The notes beneath the pieces were generated by a model. The model saw nothing but the letters and a program-made list of their open reading frames with translations. It was not told the DNA's origin and did not search any database. From positions 62,001-126,000 of the forward strand of contig JAHHHT010000013.1 of NCBI GenBank assembly GCA_019359235.1: 64,000 bases of DNA. Reading direction: 5' to 3'. The position numbers and the translations under genes were made by a program. This DNA comes from Oscillatoria princeps RMCB-10. Lineage in GTDB: Bacteria; Cyanobacteriota; Cyanobacteriia; Cyanobacteriales; Oscillatoriaceae. Within the stretch, counting starts at the first letter, position 1; each line of letters begins with the position of its first letter. Positions 9,243 to 19,759 of the stretch are shown one piece after another.

Positions 9243-10631
9243 TTAGTCGAGTTCGTTCATAGCCATCACCGGCTCGTTCTCGCGGTCGATACCCTTTTCA
9301 AAACCGGCAGCGGCGGCGCGAGCGCGACCGGCATGCCAGAGGTGACCGATCAGGAAGAAGAAACCGAGCACGAAGTGAGAAGCGGCCAGCCAAGCGCGGG
9401 GAGAGACGTAGTTGAAAGAGTTGATATCGGTGATCACGCCACCCACAGAGTTGATAGAACCCAGAGGAGCGTGAGTCATGTACTCAGCAGCGCGACGAGC
9501 TTGCCACGGCTGGATGTCGTTCTTGATCTTGTTCAGGTCGAGGCCGTTAGCACCGCGCAGGGGCTCCAGCCAAGGACCTTGGAAGTCCCAGAAGCGCATG
9601 GTTTCACCGCCGAAGATGATTTCGCCGGTAGGAGAGCGCATCAGGTACTTGCCCAGGCCGGTGGGACCTTGAGCGGAACCGACGTTAGCGCCCAGGCGCT
9701 GGTCGCGGATCAGGAAGGTCAGAGCTTGCGCTTGAGACGCTTCCGGGCCGGTCGGACCGTAGAATTCGCTGGGGTAGACGGTGTTGTTGAACCAGACAAA
9801 GCAACAGGCGATAAAGCCCATCAGGGACAGAGCGCCCAAGCTGTAGGAGAGATAAGCTTCCCCAGACCAGATTAAAGCGCGGCGGGCCCAGCCAAAGGGC
9901 TTGGTGAGGATGTGCCAGATGCCACCGGCAATGCAAATGATGCCAATCCAGATGTGACCGCCGATCACATCTTCCATGTTGTTGACGCTGAGAATCCAGC
10001 CTTCGCCGCCGAAGGGAGCCTTCACCAGGTAGCCGAAGATCACAGCGGGGTTGAGCGTCGGGTTCGTGATCAGGCGCACATCACCGCCACCGGGTGCCCA
10101 AGTGTCATAGACACCGCCAAAGAACATGGCCTTGAACACCAGCAGCAGGGCACCAATTCCCAAAATAATCAGGTGGTAGCCGATGATGTTGGTCATTTGG
10201 TTCTTGTCTTTCCAGTCATACCCGAAGAAGCGAGAATACTCTTCCAGGGTTTCTGGACCGCGAACCGCGTGATAGATCCCGCCGAAACCGAGAACTGCAG
10301 ATGAAATCAGGTGCAGCACACCCACTACAAAGTAGGGGAAGGTGTCAATCACTTCACCGCCAGGACCGACACCCCAACCTTGGGTGGCGAGGTGAGGCAG
10401 CAGGATCAAGCCCTGCTCGTACATCGGCTTTTCGGGTACGAAGTGAGCGAGCTCGAACAGAGTCATCGCTCCAGCCCAGAAGACGATCAGACCGGCGTGG
10501 GCGACGTGAGCACCGAGAAGCCTGCCGGAGAGATTGATCAGGCGAGCGTTACCAGACCACCAGGCAAACCCGGTTGATTCTTGGTCGCGACCGCCCCCCA
10601 TTACTAGAGCACTATTAAAAGACGTTGCCAC
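9243..10631 (-). CDS. psbC: Photosystem II CP43 chlorophyll-binding protein
   Basis: A 462-residue protein that matches CP43 end to end: [20 protein letters not shown] at the start, six membrane spans, the large lumenal loop with [20 protein letters not shown], and the C-terminus [20 protein letters not shown]. It is an inner antenna of photosystem II in the thylakoid; the conserved loop Glu and Arg contribute to the oxygen-evolving cluster. The start codon is GTG at 10631, as is common for psbC, with AAAAGAGG about eight bases upstream. In most cyanobacteria psbC overlaps the end of psbD; here they are 111 bp apart with a long palindrome between. It is probably co-transcribed with psbD. Confidence 0.98.
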   Translation of the reverse strand: MATSFNSALVMGGGRDQESTGFAWWSGNARLINLSGRLLGAHVAHAGLIVFWAGAMTLFELAHFVPEKPMYEQGLILLPHLATQGWGVGPGGEVIDTFPYFVVGVLHLISSAVLGFGGIYHAVRGPETLEEYSRFFGYDWKDKNQMTNIIGYHLIILGIGALLLVFKAMFFGGVYDTWAPGGGDVRLITNPTLNPAVIFGYLVKAPFGGEGWILSVNNMEDVIGGHIWIGIICIAGGIWHILTKPFGWARRALIWSGEAYLSYSLGALSLMGFIACCFVWFNNTVYPSEFYGPTGPEASQAQALTFLIRDQRLGANVGSAQGPTGLGKYLMRSPTGEIIFGGETMRFWDFQGPWLEPLRGANGLDLNKIKNDIQPWQARRAAEYMTHAPLGSINSVGGVITDINSFNYVSPRAWLAASHFVLGFFFLIGHLWHAGRARAAAAGFEKGIDRENEPVMAMNELD

Positions 10632-10685
10632 AGGGTAGAACCTCTTTTGTCACCAACTATCAGGAGCTATCACTTTTACAGTTTA

Positions 10686-10728
10686 GAGTTTAGATTTTGG
10701 ATTCATCCGAAATCCAAAATCTAAACTC
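10686..10728 (-). repeat. 18-bp stem palindrome between psbD and psbC
   Basis: GAGTTTAGATTTTGGATT (10686-10703) is the perfect reverse complement of 10711-10728, with a 7-base loop. The arm is the same TTTAGATTTTGGATT motif dispersed elsewhere in the window. It sits in the psbD-psbC spacer and would form a hairpin in the shared transcript. Confidence 0.9.
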
Positions 10729-10742
10729 CAAAATTCCAATTT

Positions 10743-11801
10743 TTACAGAGCGTTACCGCGAGGCAGAACTTCTTCAGGGAAGATGAAGCTCTCGTGCGGC
10801 TGGTCAGCGGGAGCCATCCAGGCGCGGATGCCCTCGTTGAGCAGAATGTTCTTAGTGTAGAACGTTTCAAACTCCGGATCTTCAGCAGCCCGCAGTTCTT
10901 GCGACACGAAGTCATACGCCCGCAGGTTCAAGCCTAAACCTACCACGCCGATGGCGCTCATCCACAAGCCGGTCACGGGGACAAACAGCATGAAGAAGTG
11001 CAGCCAGCGCTTGTTGGAGAAAGCAATCCCGAAGATTTGCGACCAGAAGCGGTTGGCGGTTACCATCGAGTAGGTTTCTTCCGACTGGGTTGGCTCAAAC
11101 GCCCGGAAGGTGTTTGCGCCTTCGCCGTCTTCAAACAGGGTGTTTTCTACGGTAGCACCGTGGATGGCGCACAGCAGCGCCCCGCCCAGGATGCCGGCCA
11201 CTCCCATCATGTGGAAGGGGTTGAGCGTCCAGTTGTGGAAGCCTTGGAAGAATAGCAGGAAGCGGAAGATTGATGCCACGCCGAAGCTGGGTGCGAAGAA
11301 CCAGCCAGACTGGCCGAGGGGGTACATCAGGAACACGCTGACGAACACCGCAATCGGGCCGGTGAAGGCGATGGCGTTGTACGGACGGATGCCCACCAGA
11401 CGGGCGATTTCAATCTGGCGCAGGCAGAAGCCGATCAGACCGAAGGCACCGTGCAGGGCGACGAATGTCCACAGACCGCCCAGCTGGCACCAGCGGGTGA
11501 AGTCGCCTTGGGCTTCCGGGCCCCACAGGAACAGGATGGAGTGTCCCAGGCTGTTCGGGGGGGTGGATACGGCGACGGTCAGGAAGTTGCAGCCTTCCAG
11601 GTAGGAGGAGGCCAAGCCGTGGGTGTACCAGGAGGTGACAAAGGTGGTGCCGGTCAGCCAGCCCCCCACCGCCAGGTAGGCGCAGGGGAACAGCAGCAGT
11701 CCAGACCAGCCGATGAACACGAACCGATCTCGCTTGAGCCAGTCGTCGAGGACGTCAAACGCCCCTCTTGGCGCTGACTCGCGTCCGATTGCAATGGTCA
11801 T
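10743..11801 (-). CDS. psbD: Photosystem II reaction centre D2 protein
   Basis: A 352-residue protein of exactly the usual D2 length when started at the ATG at 11801 ([21 protein letters not shown]). A TTG three codons upstream is possible but would not fit the family. It has the five membrane spans and the ligands expected for chlorophyll, pheophytin, non-haem iron and QA, for example [36 protein letters not shown] and [20 protein letters not shown]. The C-terminus is [10 protein letters not shown]. With D1 it forms the photosystem II core. It is the first gene of a psbD-psbC unit with a recognisable promoter upstream. Confidence 0.98.
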   Translation of the reverse strand: MTIAIGRESAPRGAFDVLDDWLKRDRFVFIGWSGLLLFPCAYLAVGGWLTGTTFVTSWYTHGLASSYLEGCNFLTVAVSTPPNSLGHSILFLWGPEAQGDFTRWCQLGGLWTFVALHGAFGLIGFCLRQIEIARLVGIRPYNAIAFTGPIAVFVSVFLMYPLGQSGWFFAPSFGVASIFRFLLFFQGFHNWTLNPFHMMGVAGILGGALLCAIHGATVENTLFEDGEGANTFRAFEPTQSEETYSMVTANRFWSQIFGIAFSNKRWLHFFMLFVPVTGLWMSAIGVVGLGLNLRAYDFVSQELRAAEDPEFETFYTKNILLNEGIRAWMAPADQPHESFIFPEEVLPRGNAL

Positions 11802-12150
11802 TTGGTTCAAACCCTCTTGTCTTAAAACTCAGGTTTCTAAGTAACTTAACATAACTATATATGAAGTTCACCAAAATTTGCCAAGCCCCCCAGCAAAAAT
11901 ATTTCGGGCCAGGTGAGCCGGTGTGGGTGGCGTCCTCCTTTGGCGTGCGGTTCCCGCACTCAGGGACACCGGCGGTGCCGGTGTGATGTACAGTTGAGGA
12001 ATGTTCGCTGGCGCACGGGTGGCTCGAAGGGGTCAAAACTTTCCCCCTCACGCGGCAGCACCGGCAGTTGTGCCGGTGGTCGCTGCTGAGTTGGAATCCC
12101 GAAACCGGCACTGAAACAAACCATTGCAATCAATTGAGCGTTAGTGTTCG
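11802..12150. other. Divergent intergenic region between psbD and ycf4
   Basis: Apart from the psbD promoter and leader it contains short GC-rich palindromes, for example ACACCGGC..GCCGGTGT at 11966-11984 and GCAGCACCGGC..GCCGGTGGTCGCTGC near 12055-12090. No gene is seen. Confidence 0.5.
11856..11884 (-). promoter_or_regulatory. Sigma70-type promoter of psbD
   Basis: On the minus strand, TTGGCA (11879-11884) and TATATA (11856-11861) are separated by 17 bases. Initiation near 11848 would leave a leader of about 47 nt before the psbD ATG. Confidence 0.65.
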
Positions 12151-12717
12151 ATGACTGGACAAACCCTCTCCAAGAGCTCCGGCACACTCCGCAAGGAGAT
12201 TGTCGGAGCTCGCCGGCTGAGCAACTATTTTTGGGCCACGGTCATCTCTTTGGGGGCCACCGGCTTTCTGCTGTCCGGGATTTCTAGCTACCTGAAGGTG
12301 AATCTGCTGCCCCTGTCTGACCCCACCGAGCTGGTATTTCTCCCGCAAGGGCTGGTGATGGGGCTGTACGGGACAGCCGGCTTGCTGCTCAGCCTTTACC
12401 TGTGGCTGACGGTACTCTGGGATATCGGCGGCGGCTACAACGAATTCAACAAGCAAACTGGCGAGATTCGGATTTTCCGCTGGGGCTTCCCCGGCAAAAA
12501 TCGCCGCATTGAGCTGACTTACAGCACAGCAGATGTGCAATCGGTTCGGGTGGACATTAAGGAGGGCCTCAATCCCCGCCGCGCCCTCTACCTGCGGCTG
12601 AAGGGCAAAAAAGATATTCCCCTGACTCGGGTGGGCCAGCCCCAGCCCCTGTCGGAACTGGAAAATCAGGGAGCCGAACTGGCTCGCTTTCTCGGCGTGC
12701 CCCTGGAAGGCTTATGA
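12151..12717 (+). CDS. ycf4: Photosystem I assembly protein Ycf4
   Basis: A 188-residue membrane protein with the Ycf4 layout: two membrane spans near residues 25-45 and 68-90, separated by [26 protein letters not shown], then a soluble stroma-facing domain with [19 protein letters not shown] and [21 protein letters not shown]. It acts in photosystem I assembly in the thylakoid. It is divergent from psbD, a gene pairing that joins photosystem II and photosystem I functions, with about 350 bp between start codons. Confidence 0.96.
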   Translation: MTGQTLSKSSGTLRKEIVGARRLSNYFWATVISLGATGFLLSGISSYLKVNLLPLSDPTELVFLPQGLVMGLYGTAGLLLSLYLWLTVLWDIGGGYNEFNKQTGEIRIFRWGFPGKNRRIELTYSTADVQSVRVDIKEGLNPRRALYLRLKGKKDIPLTRVGQPQPLSELENQGAELARFLGVPLEGL

Positions 12718-12823
12718 TCGAAAAGCCATCGTGCTATCAGCTTTCAGCAGGCCAATGGCACCAGGCATGAGGCTGACAGCCGACAGCTGGGAATCGTCAC
12801 GCCGGTCTTCTAGGTGATTTAAA

Positions 12824-13588
12824 ATGCAGAGCCAAATTCGGCACTGGTTAGTGTCTGCAATCTTTGTGGGGGCGTTGCTCATAGGGGGGTGCGCCCAGCA
12901 GCAGGCAACTTCCCCCTCTTCCCCCAATGCCTCAACGGCCCAAACAGCCACAGCACCGGCTGCTGTGGCCAGCACCCCGCAATCGAGCGGTTTACCCCGA
13001 CTGGAAGGGAAGGCAACGGTGCTGATGGTGGTCAAAGGCGAAGCGATTACCATCGAAGTCGATGGCACCAACGCCCCGATTACCGCCGGCAATTTTGTCG
13101 ATCTGGTGCAGAGAGGAGTTTACGACAAGCTGGTGTTTCACAGAGTGGTGCGGGAACCGACACCGTTTGTGGTTCAGGGGGGCGACCCGCAGGGCAAAGA
13201 CCCCAACGTGCCGCCAGAAGCTTTGGGAACTGGCAGTTTTATTGACCCAGCCACGTCCCGCCCTCGCTATATTCCCCTAGAAATTAAGCCCAAAGGCGCG
13301 AAAGAGCCGGTGTACAGCAAGACGCTCAAAGATGCCGGTGTCGAGGCACAACCTGAGTTGCGGCACACGCGCGGTGCTGTGGCGATGGCGCGTTCGTCAC
13401 CGCCAGATTCGGCGTCCTCGCAGTTCTACTTTACTTTGGCCGACCTGCCGTTCTTGGATGGCAGCTATGCGGTGTTTGGCTATGTCACCGGGGGCATGGA
13501 TGTGGTTGACAAGATTCAGCAAGGCGATCGCATTGAATCGGCTAAGGTGACGCAGGGGATCGAAAATCTCAGGCTGGGCGGCAAATAG
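12824..13588 (+). CDS. Cyclophilin-type peptidyl-prolyl isomerase, lipoprotein
   Basis: A 254-residue protein with a lipoprotein signal (VGALLIGGC, cysteine near residue 25) and a Ser/Thr/Ala-rich linker. A cyclophilin domain follows: [37 protein letters not shown], then [21 protein letters not shown] and [19 protein letters not shown]. The core PPIase Arg and the Gln-Phe-Phe surroundings are mostly kept, with QFYF at the active-site strand. It should catalyse proline isomerisation outside the cytoplasm, either in the thylakoid lumen or periplasm. It follows ycf4 by about 106 bp and could be co-transcribed. Confidence 0.92.
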   Translation: MQSQIRHWLVSAIFVGALLIGGCAQQQATSPSSPNASTAQTATAPAAVASTPQSSGLPRLEGKATVLMVVKGEAITIEVDGTNAPITAGNFVDLVQRGVYDKLVFHRVVREPTPFVVQGGDPQGKDPNVPPEALGTGSFIDPATSRPRYIPLEIKPKGAKEPVYSKTLKDAGVEAQPELRHTRGAVAMARSSPPDSASSQFYFTLADLPFLDGSYAVFGYVTGGMDVVDKIQQGDRIESAKVTQGIENLRLGGK

Positions 13589-13666
13589 CCCTTTGGCCCA
13601 AAGCAGGGCGGGGAACCCCGCCCCGGAATCGCAAAGCACCGCACTGGGGACGCCCCTGGGGTTCTA

Positions 13667-13956
13667 TCCCTCGTTCCCAGCCTCAGGCTGGGAACGCCGT
13701 CTTGTCGGCTCTGCCGACCTTGGGCAGATAGGAAAATTAAAAGCCTAAAAGCTTATTAGACATCTGGCAAAAGTCTCTGTTACCGCTCTCCCCACCCCTG
13801 CCCTTATTCCCTCGTTCCCTCGTTCCCAGCCTCAGGCTGGGAACGCCGTCTTGTCGGCTCTGCCGACCTTGGGCAGATAGGAAAATTAAAAGCCTAAAAG
13901 CTTATTAGACATCTGGCAAAAGTCTCTGTTACCGCTCTCCCCACCCCTGCCCTTAT
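13667..13956. repeat. Tandem duplication (two ~141-bp copies, period 149)
   Basis: 13667-13807 is repeated almost exactly at 13816-13956. Each copy begins with the palindrome CGTTCCCAGCCT/AGGCTGGGAACG and continues through TTGTCGGCTCTGCCGACC and AAGCCTAAAAGCTT. The palindrome belongs to a family also seen near 15489, 23250, 28170, 49266 and 52160. No gene is present between 13589 and 14018. Confidence 0.92.
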
Positions 13957-14018
13957 AAAGGAGAGAGAGCCAGAATTCTTACGTCTATCCTTGACAAGGG
14001 GGGATTGCAGGAGGTAAA

Positions 14019-15224
14019 ATGAACTCTCTTTACAAGAACTCTGTTGTTGTTACCGGCATTGGTCTGGTCTGCGCTTTGGGCGACAGCTTGCAGGATAGCT
14101 GGCTGCGCCTGCAGGAAGGAAAGTCAGGCATCTTTGCCCATCAACCTTTTCCGGAACAGCCACCTAGACCTCTGGCACTGATTGGCTCAAAACCGGCTTA
14201 TTTGCCGGCGCTCACCCCGCGGGTTGTGGCGGCGGCGCTCTTGGATGCCGGTCTGGAACCGCCGCTTTCCGACTGCGGGGTGGTGCTCGGCTCCAGTCGC
14301 GGCCATCAGGCCCAGTGGGAAATGCTGGCCCGGAAGTTTTATGCCGGGGATCGTCAGGAGGGCGCAGGCGCGGGCGTATCGCCTGCACCCAATGTACCGG
14401 CTTATGGCGACTGGCTGGATACGCTGCCCCACATGGGGGCGATTTCGGCGGCGCGGCTGGTCGGGGCGACTGGGCCGGTGCTGGCACCAATGGCAGCTTG
14501 CGCTACGGGAATTTGGGCGCTGGCGCAAGGGGCTATGCTGGTGGAAATGGGTCAGTGCCAGCGGGCGATTGCCGGTGCTCTGGAAGCGCCGGTGACACCG
14601 CTGACTATGGCCGGATTTGCCCAGATGGGCGCTTTGGCTCAAACCGGCGCGTATCCCTTTGACCGGCACCGGCAAGGTATGGTGCTCGGAGAGGGCGGCG
14701 CAGTGTTCGTTCTGGAACCGGCTGAGCTGGCTCTCCGCCGGGGGGCGCGGATTTACGGTCAAATTTTGGGTTTTGGCTTGACAAATGATGCGTGTTATGC
14801 TAGTGCGCCGGGGATTGGGGGGAGGAGTGCCCGGGCGGCTGTGAAGCAGTGCTGTCACCGCGCCGGGATTTCTTTATCTGAGATCGATTACATCCACGCT
14901 CACGGCACCGGCACGACGCTCAATGACGAGTTTGAGGCGCGGCTGATTGCGGAACTCTTTCCCCAAAAGGTGCCGGTGAGTTCCACCAAGGGAGCCACCG
15001 GTCACGCCCTGGGAGCGTCAGGGGCGCTGGGCGCAGCTTTCTCCCTGATGGCGCTGCAGCACCAGGTTTTGCCTCCTTGTGTGGGGTTGAGCGAGCCGGC
15101 GTTTGATTTGGATTGGGTGCGGGTTGCGCGTGCGGCTGAGATTCGGCGAGCGCTGTGTTTCAGTTTTGGGTTTGGGGGGCAAAATGCGGTGGTGGCGTTG
15201 GGGAAAATCGAGTCGAATTCCTGA
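14019..15224 (+). CDS. Beta-ketoacyl-ACP synthase (KAS II-like)
   Basis: A 401-residue thiolase-fold condensing enzyme. A strong AGGAGG precedes the ATG. Visible active-site motifs: nucleophile Cys in MAACATGIWA (~residue 163), first His in HAHGTGTTLNDEFE (~295) and second His in KGATGHALGASG (~330), plus the C-terminal FSFGFGGQNAVV loop. The reaction is decarboxylative condensation of malonyl-ACP with an acyl primer. The sequence diverges from a typical FabF in the N-terminal half (for example PAYLPALTPRVVAAALLDAG), and there is no acyl carrier protein or other fatty-acid gene nearby. It may be a second, specialised synthase rather than the housekeeping FabF. Confidence 0.93.
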   Translation: MNSLYKNSVVVTGIGLVCALGDSLQDSWLRLQEGKSGIFAHQPFPEQPPRPLALIGSKPAYLPALTPRVVAAALLDAGLEPPLSDCGVVLGSSRGHQAQWEMLARKFYAGDRQEGAGAGVSPAPNVPAYGDWLDTLPHMGAISAARLVGATGPVLAPMAACATGIWALAQGAMLVEMGQCQRAIAGALEAPVTPLTMAGFAQMGALAQTGAYPFDRHRQGMVLGEGGAVFVLEPAELALRRGARIYGQILGFGLTNDACYASAPGIGGRSARAAVKQCCHRAGISLSEIDYIHAHGTGTTLNDEFEARLIAELFPQKVPVSSTKGATGHALGASGALGAAFSLMALQHQVLPPCVGLSEPAFDLDWVRVARAAEIRRALCFSFGFGGQNAVVALGKIESNS

Positions 15225-16120
15225 AGGTGCGGGCTGCTACTGCGCCGCAGGTGCCGGTTTGTTAGCTTTTGAGTTTACTCTTGGACTGGCGCAGCTTACT
15301 GCGTGCGGAACCCCCTTGCGTTCGTACAATTCCCTCTCTCCCCTGAACCCTCTCTCTGTGCAATCTGAGTGCCGCTGAAATGCGCAAGTCCCCCCACTCG
15401 TCGCGAACTCCAAAGGAAGGAGGCGGCGACTGCATTTTCGCCGGGCCTGATTCTCATCCCAAATTGAGATAGATCATATTTTTTCCTGGTTCCCAGGCTC
15501 AGCCTGGGAACCAGGTTTTGGAGGCTCAGCCTCCCTTTATCTAATAAGCAGATTAAAAGCCGAATAGCTCCCTCATTTTTTTTAGTGGATATAGCTGGAG
15601 TTCTTAGACTATTTAGTTCCGGTAAAATAACTGAAAGTATTTAAAAAAAATATCCGGGTGTAAATTAACAAACTCATCAGCGGCCAACCCGAGCATAATG
15701 GAGGCTAATTTTTGCCAGAAAGCTATCTATAAGTTTTAATTTATAACCCCTATCGCACCAGGCTCTGTAAGCTATCAATCATTTTGAGCCTTTCTTTAAA
15801 ATAAAGATTTTTTTAACAAAGTTTTTATAAAATTTTTCAGCCAAACAGGTAAAATAGCAAAATGGGAGAGATGCTGGTCGGTTGGGGCAGTCCTTGTGGG
15901 TGCCGCAGGGGCAGTCCTTGTGGGTGCTCTCCAGTTAACTTCGCAGATGCCTGTGGTTTGCGCCACGACGAAGCCTACCGACTTAGCGTACCGGTGGACA
16001 GCAGGACGTCAGCTGGGACGCTCCTCGCCGTCCGAGAAGTCTTGACCACTTCACCCGGGGCAGCCATCAGGGAATATAGAAGACAGCAGCTTCCTAAACT
16101 CACGATGCAGGTACTCGAGC
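15225..16120. other. ~900-bp intergenic region with palindrome and short direct repeat
   Basis: No supported gene. GGTTCCCAGGCTCAGCCTGGGAACC (15489-15513; first arm GGTTCCCAGGCT) is a perfect palindrome, followed by GGAGGCTCAGCCTCC. An AT-rich stretch runs from about 15560 to 15860. At 15884-15933 GGGGCAGTCCTTGTGGGTG occurs twice. A 98-codon open frame at 15862-16158 has no family features and overlaps the kinase start, so I do not call it. Confidence 0.5.
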
Positions 16121-17215
16121 ATGGATCTGAAATCGCACCGGTTTATCTCCTATTTTGAACCGGAGCAAGCTGCCCAACTGTGCCAGGTGGCTATTCTGGA
16201 GAGCTTTCCGGATGGAGGGGTTATTTTTGAAGAAGGCGAAATCTCTGATTGTTTATACCTCGTTTTAGCTGGCCAAGTCGCGGTTAGCAAACGCATCGCT
16301 TCAGATAAATATCAAGCCGTTGCCGTGGCTGGGCCAAATGATTTTTTGGGCGAGTTCGGGGTTTTGGACGGACAGCCGCGCAGCGCCAGGGCAATAGCTT
16401 GCGGGGAGACAGCCTTAGCCAAGATTGCGCGGGACAGGCTAATGGAAATTTTGGAGAACACAAAAAGCCCGGTGGCAATTAATCTGTTTGGTTACATTAT
16501 TCAGCGTGTGAGAGCCACGACGGACGAATATGTGAATGAGGTTATACACAAGGAGAAAATGGTGTTGGTCGGGGAGATGATCAATACCATTATGCATGAT
16601 TTCAAGAACCCTTTTGCCGGCATATACCTAGCCAGTGTAATGCTGAAAGAACTGCATCCCGACCGGCAGAGTCAGGAGTATTGCGAGCTGATTCAAGCGC
16701 AGATACAGCGCATGTTGAGGATGGCAGATGAGGTGTTGGAATTTGCGCGGGGCGCGAGCGTGCTGGACAGACAGCCCGTCAACCTCGTCGATCTTTTGGA
16801 ACAGTTTCAAAAGCTAAACCGCGCTTATTTTGAATATGCCAAAGTCGAGCTGGCAACTCGGGTAGAGAATCTGGCGGTCAGCGCTGATGAGAACAAGCTC
16901 ATGCGCGTTTGGCAAAATCTCGTGACTAACGCCGTAGAGGCTTTCAAAGGTCGCGGCGGTCGGGTCGAAATCGCCGCTAGGGCAGCCGGCGAGTGGGCAG
17001 AAATAAACATTAGCGATAACGGGCCCGGTATCCCGGAGGCTATCCGCTCGCGTTTATTTGAACCGTTTGTGACCTATGGAAAAGGCGGTGGCACCGGCTT
17101 GGGAACAGCGATCGCCAAGTCGATTATCGACGCCCACGGTGGGGAGATTTTTTTTCAGTCAGAAACCGGTGTTGGAACAACATTCTACATCCGTTTGCCG
17201 CTCCTAAAAACCTAG
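16121..17215 (+). CDS. Cyclic-nucleotide-binding-domain histidine kinase
   Basis: A 364-residue soluble kinase. Residues ~10-125 are a cNMP-binding domain (FPDGGVIFEEGEISDCLYLVLAGQ; FLGEFGVLDGQPRSARAIA, which corresponds to the phosphate-binding cassette with an Arg). The dimerisation/phosphoacceptor helix has His in NTIMHDFKNPFAGI (~residue 166). The ATPase domain has N box WQNLVTNAVEA, G1 ISDNGPGIPEAI and G2 GKGGGTGLGTAIAKSI. It probably phosphorylates a response regulator encoded elsewhere when cAMP, cGMP or another ligand binds. It is the only kinase here without an N-G1 loop expansion. It converges on the kinase at 17311. Confidence 0.92.
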   Translation: MDLKSHRFISYFEPEQAAQLCQVAILESFPDGGVIFEEGEISDCLYLVLAGQVAVSKRIASDKYQAVAVAGPNDFLGEFGVLDGQPRSARAIACGETALAKIARDRLMEILENTKSPVAINLFGYIIQRVRATTDEYVNEVIHKEKMVLVGEMINTIMHDFKNPFAGIYLASVMLKELHPDRQSQEYCELIQAQIQRMLRMADEVLEFARGASVLDRQPVNLVDLLEQFQKLNRAYFEYAKVELATRVENLAVSADENKLMRVWQNLVTNAVEAFKGRGGRVEIAARAAGEWAEINISDNGPGIPEAIRSRLFEPFVTYGKGGGTGLGTAIAKSIIDAHGGEIFFQSETGVGTTFYIRLPLLKT

Positions 17216-17310
17216 CTCTCCCCCCTGGGTTTAAAGCAGTGGGGTGCGTGCGATCGCGTCACCCACCCTACTTTTATGGAACCGCACTGCGGCCTTTTAC
17301 CTCCTTAATA

Positions 17311-19488
17311 TTAACCAGAAAAAGCTGGGGTTTTCTGTCTTTTAAGAGGAATAGCGATCCTGAACTCCGTTCCCTGACCTGGCTGAGATCTCACCTTTAT
17401 CTGCCCCCCATGCTTTTCGACAATCTGGTGACAAATCGACAGCCCTAAGCCGGTTCCCTTCCCCACCGGCTTTGTCGTAAAAAAGGGATCGAAAATCTTG
17501 TCCTGGATTGCCGGTGGAATCCCAGGGCCATTATCCGCAATCGCAATCAGAGCGAATTGGGCGTCGGGCGTCGGGCGTCGGGCATTGGGCGTCGGGAATT
17601 GCGAAGAGTCTTCCCCATGCCCCATGAAACCATCCCCATGCCCCAGGTCAGTGCGAATCCAGATAATCCTGGGTTCCGGTTGAGTTTCCAGGGCGTCAAT
17701 CGCGTTGCTGAGAATATTCATAAACACTTGGTTCACCGGTCCCGGATAGCACTCCACTCGCGGCAAATTTCCATACTCCTTGATGACTTCAATCTTGTTT
17801 TGAAACCGGTTCTTGAGAATTACCAGCGTGCTTTCAATGCCTTCGTGCAAGTCAACGGCTTTTGTTTCCGCTTCATCCAGCCGTGAGAAAATCCGCAGGG
17901 ATAAGACCAAATCTCGGATGCGCTCAGCGCCCATCTTCATGGAACCCAGCATTCTGGGCAGGTCTTCTTGAATAAAGTCCAAATCTGTGGCTTCTATCTC
18001 TTCCAAAATATCAGCATCTGGATGAGGGTACAGCCGCTGATAAAGGCGCACCAGCTTTAGCAAGTCTTCCATATAGGCTTCGGTGTACTGGAGATTGCCG
18101 TAAATGAAATTAACGGGGTTGTTGATTTCATGGGCAATACCGGCAACCATCTGACCGAGTGAAGACATTTTCTCTGTCTGAATCAGGTGGGCTTGGGTGC
18201 GCTGAAGTTCTTGCAGGGCTCGCTCTAATTGCAGGGCTTGCTCTTTCAATTGCGCCGCCGAGCGCTGCAAAGCTTCCTCAGCCTGTACGCGGTGGGTGAT
18301 GTCTCGCGCCACGCCAATTAAACCAATCACGTTTCCAGAAGCGTCCCGGCACACATCTTTGGTCGTCAGATAGATTCGCGGCACAGAACTTTTGCCTGCC
18401 AAATTCGCCGAAGTTAGCTGGGAGGTTACAACTTCCTCTACTGTCTTTGTTTCTCCCCTGAGCAGAATTTTGCGGTCAGTATTCATAATTCGCCGCGCTA
18501 TCTCCGGCGGAAGCAACTCCCTGTCATCTTTGCCGATAATTTCCCCCACCGGCTTTCCCAAAACGCGAGCGCCGGCTGAGTTAATCAGCAGGTAGCGCCC
18601 CTCCAGATTCTTCACATAAATGGCGTCGGCTGTCCCTTCAATTACAGCTTGCAACAGGTTATAGCTTTGTTGCAGCGCCTCCTCAGTCCGCTGGCGAAAG
18701 GCGACGCGCTCCTCTAAACTCAAGAACGTTTGCTGGAATTGGCTAGCCATGCTGTTGAAGGCTGCCAAAAGCTGGCCAATTTCGTCGGAGCCGCCTGAGG
18801 CACGCCGGTGTAAAAACTGGAAATTTCCCGTCCCCACACCCGCGGCTAGCGCTTGTGCTAGCTGCGCCAAGTCTTGCAGGGGCTTGCGGATTTGCCGGTT
18901 AAACAGGATAATGGTTAGCGTCGCCACACCGGCGCTGACCAAAAGAGATTCCAGAACGGTGACGATTGCCGATTTGAACAGTCGCGATCGCACGCTGGCC
19001 GTTGAATAGCCCAGCCGGATTTCTCCGAGTAACTGTTCTTCAGAACCAATCGGAATCCGCACTTCCCGCACCAGCGGGTTTGTGCCAACTTTTTCCATCA
19101 GGGTGAGGAAGTCGCTCTCACCGGCGCTGGCGGCGAGCGTTTCGGCGAGCGCCGGATTGTCCCGATTCAAAAAGTGCGCCAGCGGACGCCCGCCGGTGTT
19201 GAGGACGGCGCTGTAAACGATATCGGCATCCTCAGCCGTCTGTCGCACCAGCACCTCCAAGATTGGAACGTCCGATCTGCTCAGGGCTTCCCCACTCACC
19301 CCTGCCAAGAATTTAGCAAGACCTGCTGCTTTGGTTTTCAAGTCAGCCCGCTCCTGATTGTATCCCCTGTAAATCTGAAACCCCCCCAAAAGCAATTGAA
19401 TGGCCACGAGGAAAGTGCTGGCAATCCCCAGATACCGAAAGGCAATGCTATTTCGGAACGCATCTGACTTTTTGGTGTCACCCGTCAT
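17311..19488 (-). CDS. Membrane sensor histidine kinase (sensor-HAMP-PAS-HisKA-HATPase)
   Basis: 725 residues. TM1 near 20-40, an extracytoplasmic sensor (~43-180, Cache-like by shape), TM2 near 187-207, HAMP ~207-262, PAS ~285-405 ([21 protein letters not shown]) ending in [16 protein letters not shown], a coiled coil, and HisKA with the phosphoacceptor in [18 protein letters not shown]. The ATPase domain has N box [14 protein letters not shown]1 [11 protein letters not shown] and G2 [15 protein letters not shown]. Between N and G1 lies a stretch ([20 protein letters not shown] and onward) encoded by heptanucleotide repeats at about 17560-17650. It closely resembles the kinase at 19760 in its C-terminal half. 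Confidence 0.93.
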   Translation of the reverse strand: MTGDTKKSDAFRNSIAFRYLGIASTFLVAIQLLLGGFQIYRGYNQERADLKTKAAGLAKFLAGVSGEALSRSDVPILEVLVRQTAEDADIVYSAVLNTGGRPLAHFLNRDNPALAETLAASAGESDFLTLMEKVGTNPLVREVRIPIGSEEQLLGEIRLGYSTASVRSRLFKSAIVTVLESLLVSAGVATLTIILFNRQIRKPLQDLAQLAQALAAGVGTGNFQFLHRRASGGSDEIGQLLAAFNSMASQFQQTFLSLEERVAFRQRTEEALQQSYNLLQAVIEGTADAIYVKNLEGRYLLINSAGARVLGKPVGEIIGKDDRELLPPEIARRIMNTDRKILLRGETKTVEEVVTSQLTSANLAGKSSVPRIYLTTKDVCRDASGNVIGLIGVARDITHRVQAEEALQRSAAQLKEQALQLERALQELQRTQAHLIQTEKMSSLGQMVAGIAHEINNPVNFIYGNLQYTEAYMEDLLKLVRLYQRLYPHPDADILEEIEATDLDFIQEDLPRMLGSMKMGAERIRDLVLSLRIFSRLDEAETKAVDLHEGIESTLVILKNRFQNKIEVIKEYGNLPRVECYPGPVNQVFMNILSNAIDALETQPEPRIIWIRTDLGHGDGFMGHGEDSSQFPTPNARRPTPDAQFALIAIADNGPGIPPAIQDKIFDPFFTTKPVGKGTGLGLSICHQIVEKHGGQIKVRSQPGQGTEFRIAIPLKRQKTPAFSG
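17560..17650. repeat. STRR repeats inside a histidine kinase ATPase domain
   Basis: GGGCGTC/GGGCATT heptamers followed by CCCCATG units, together forming an inverted arrangement. In frame in the kinase at 17311-19488, between the N and G1 boxes. Confidence 0.8.
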
Positions 19489-19759
19489 TCTTGATTCTGC
19501 CTTCTCCCGCTAACTCTTAAAATTCTTATCTTAACAAGAGCTTCCTGGCCGTCTCCCAGCCCCTTTCAACCTCTGAACACATATTTTTGATTGCATCTTA
19601 TAAAAACAGCGCGGGAACTGCCGGCAGGCATTGGGCTGGCCCTCAACCTAGCAGCAGCTCCAGACAAACCGCCAGCCCGGAAAAAATGTTGTTTTCACCG
19701 GATATAATATTAAAAGCGGGAAGCTTGCGCCTCCCCACTCTCTAGCAACGGCTATCCAA

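Noticed and set aside
9333-9875. 180-codon frame opposite psbC
   Set aside because: It is the antisense shadow of a strongly conserved gene; the protein has no features of its own.
15862-16158. A 98-codon gene before the cNMP-binding kinase
   Set aside because: It has no family features, includes a short direct repeat (GGSPCGC twice) and overlaps the kinase start in another frame.
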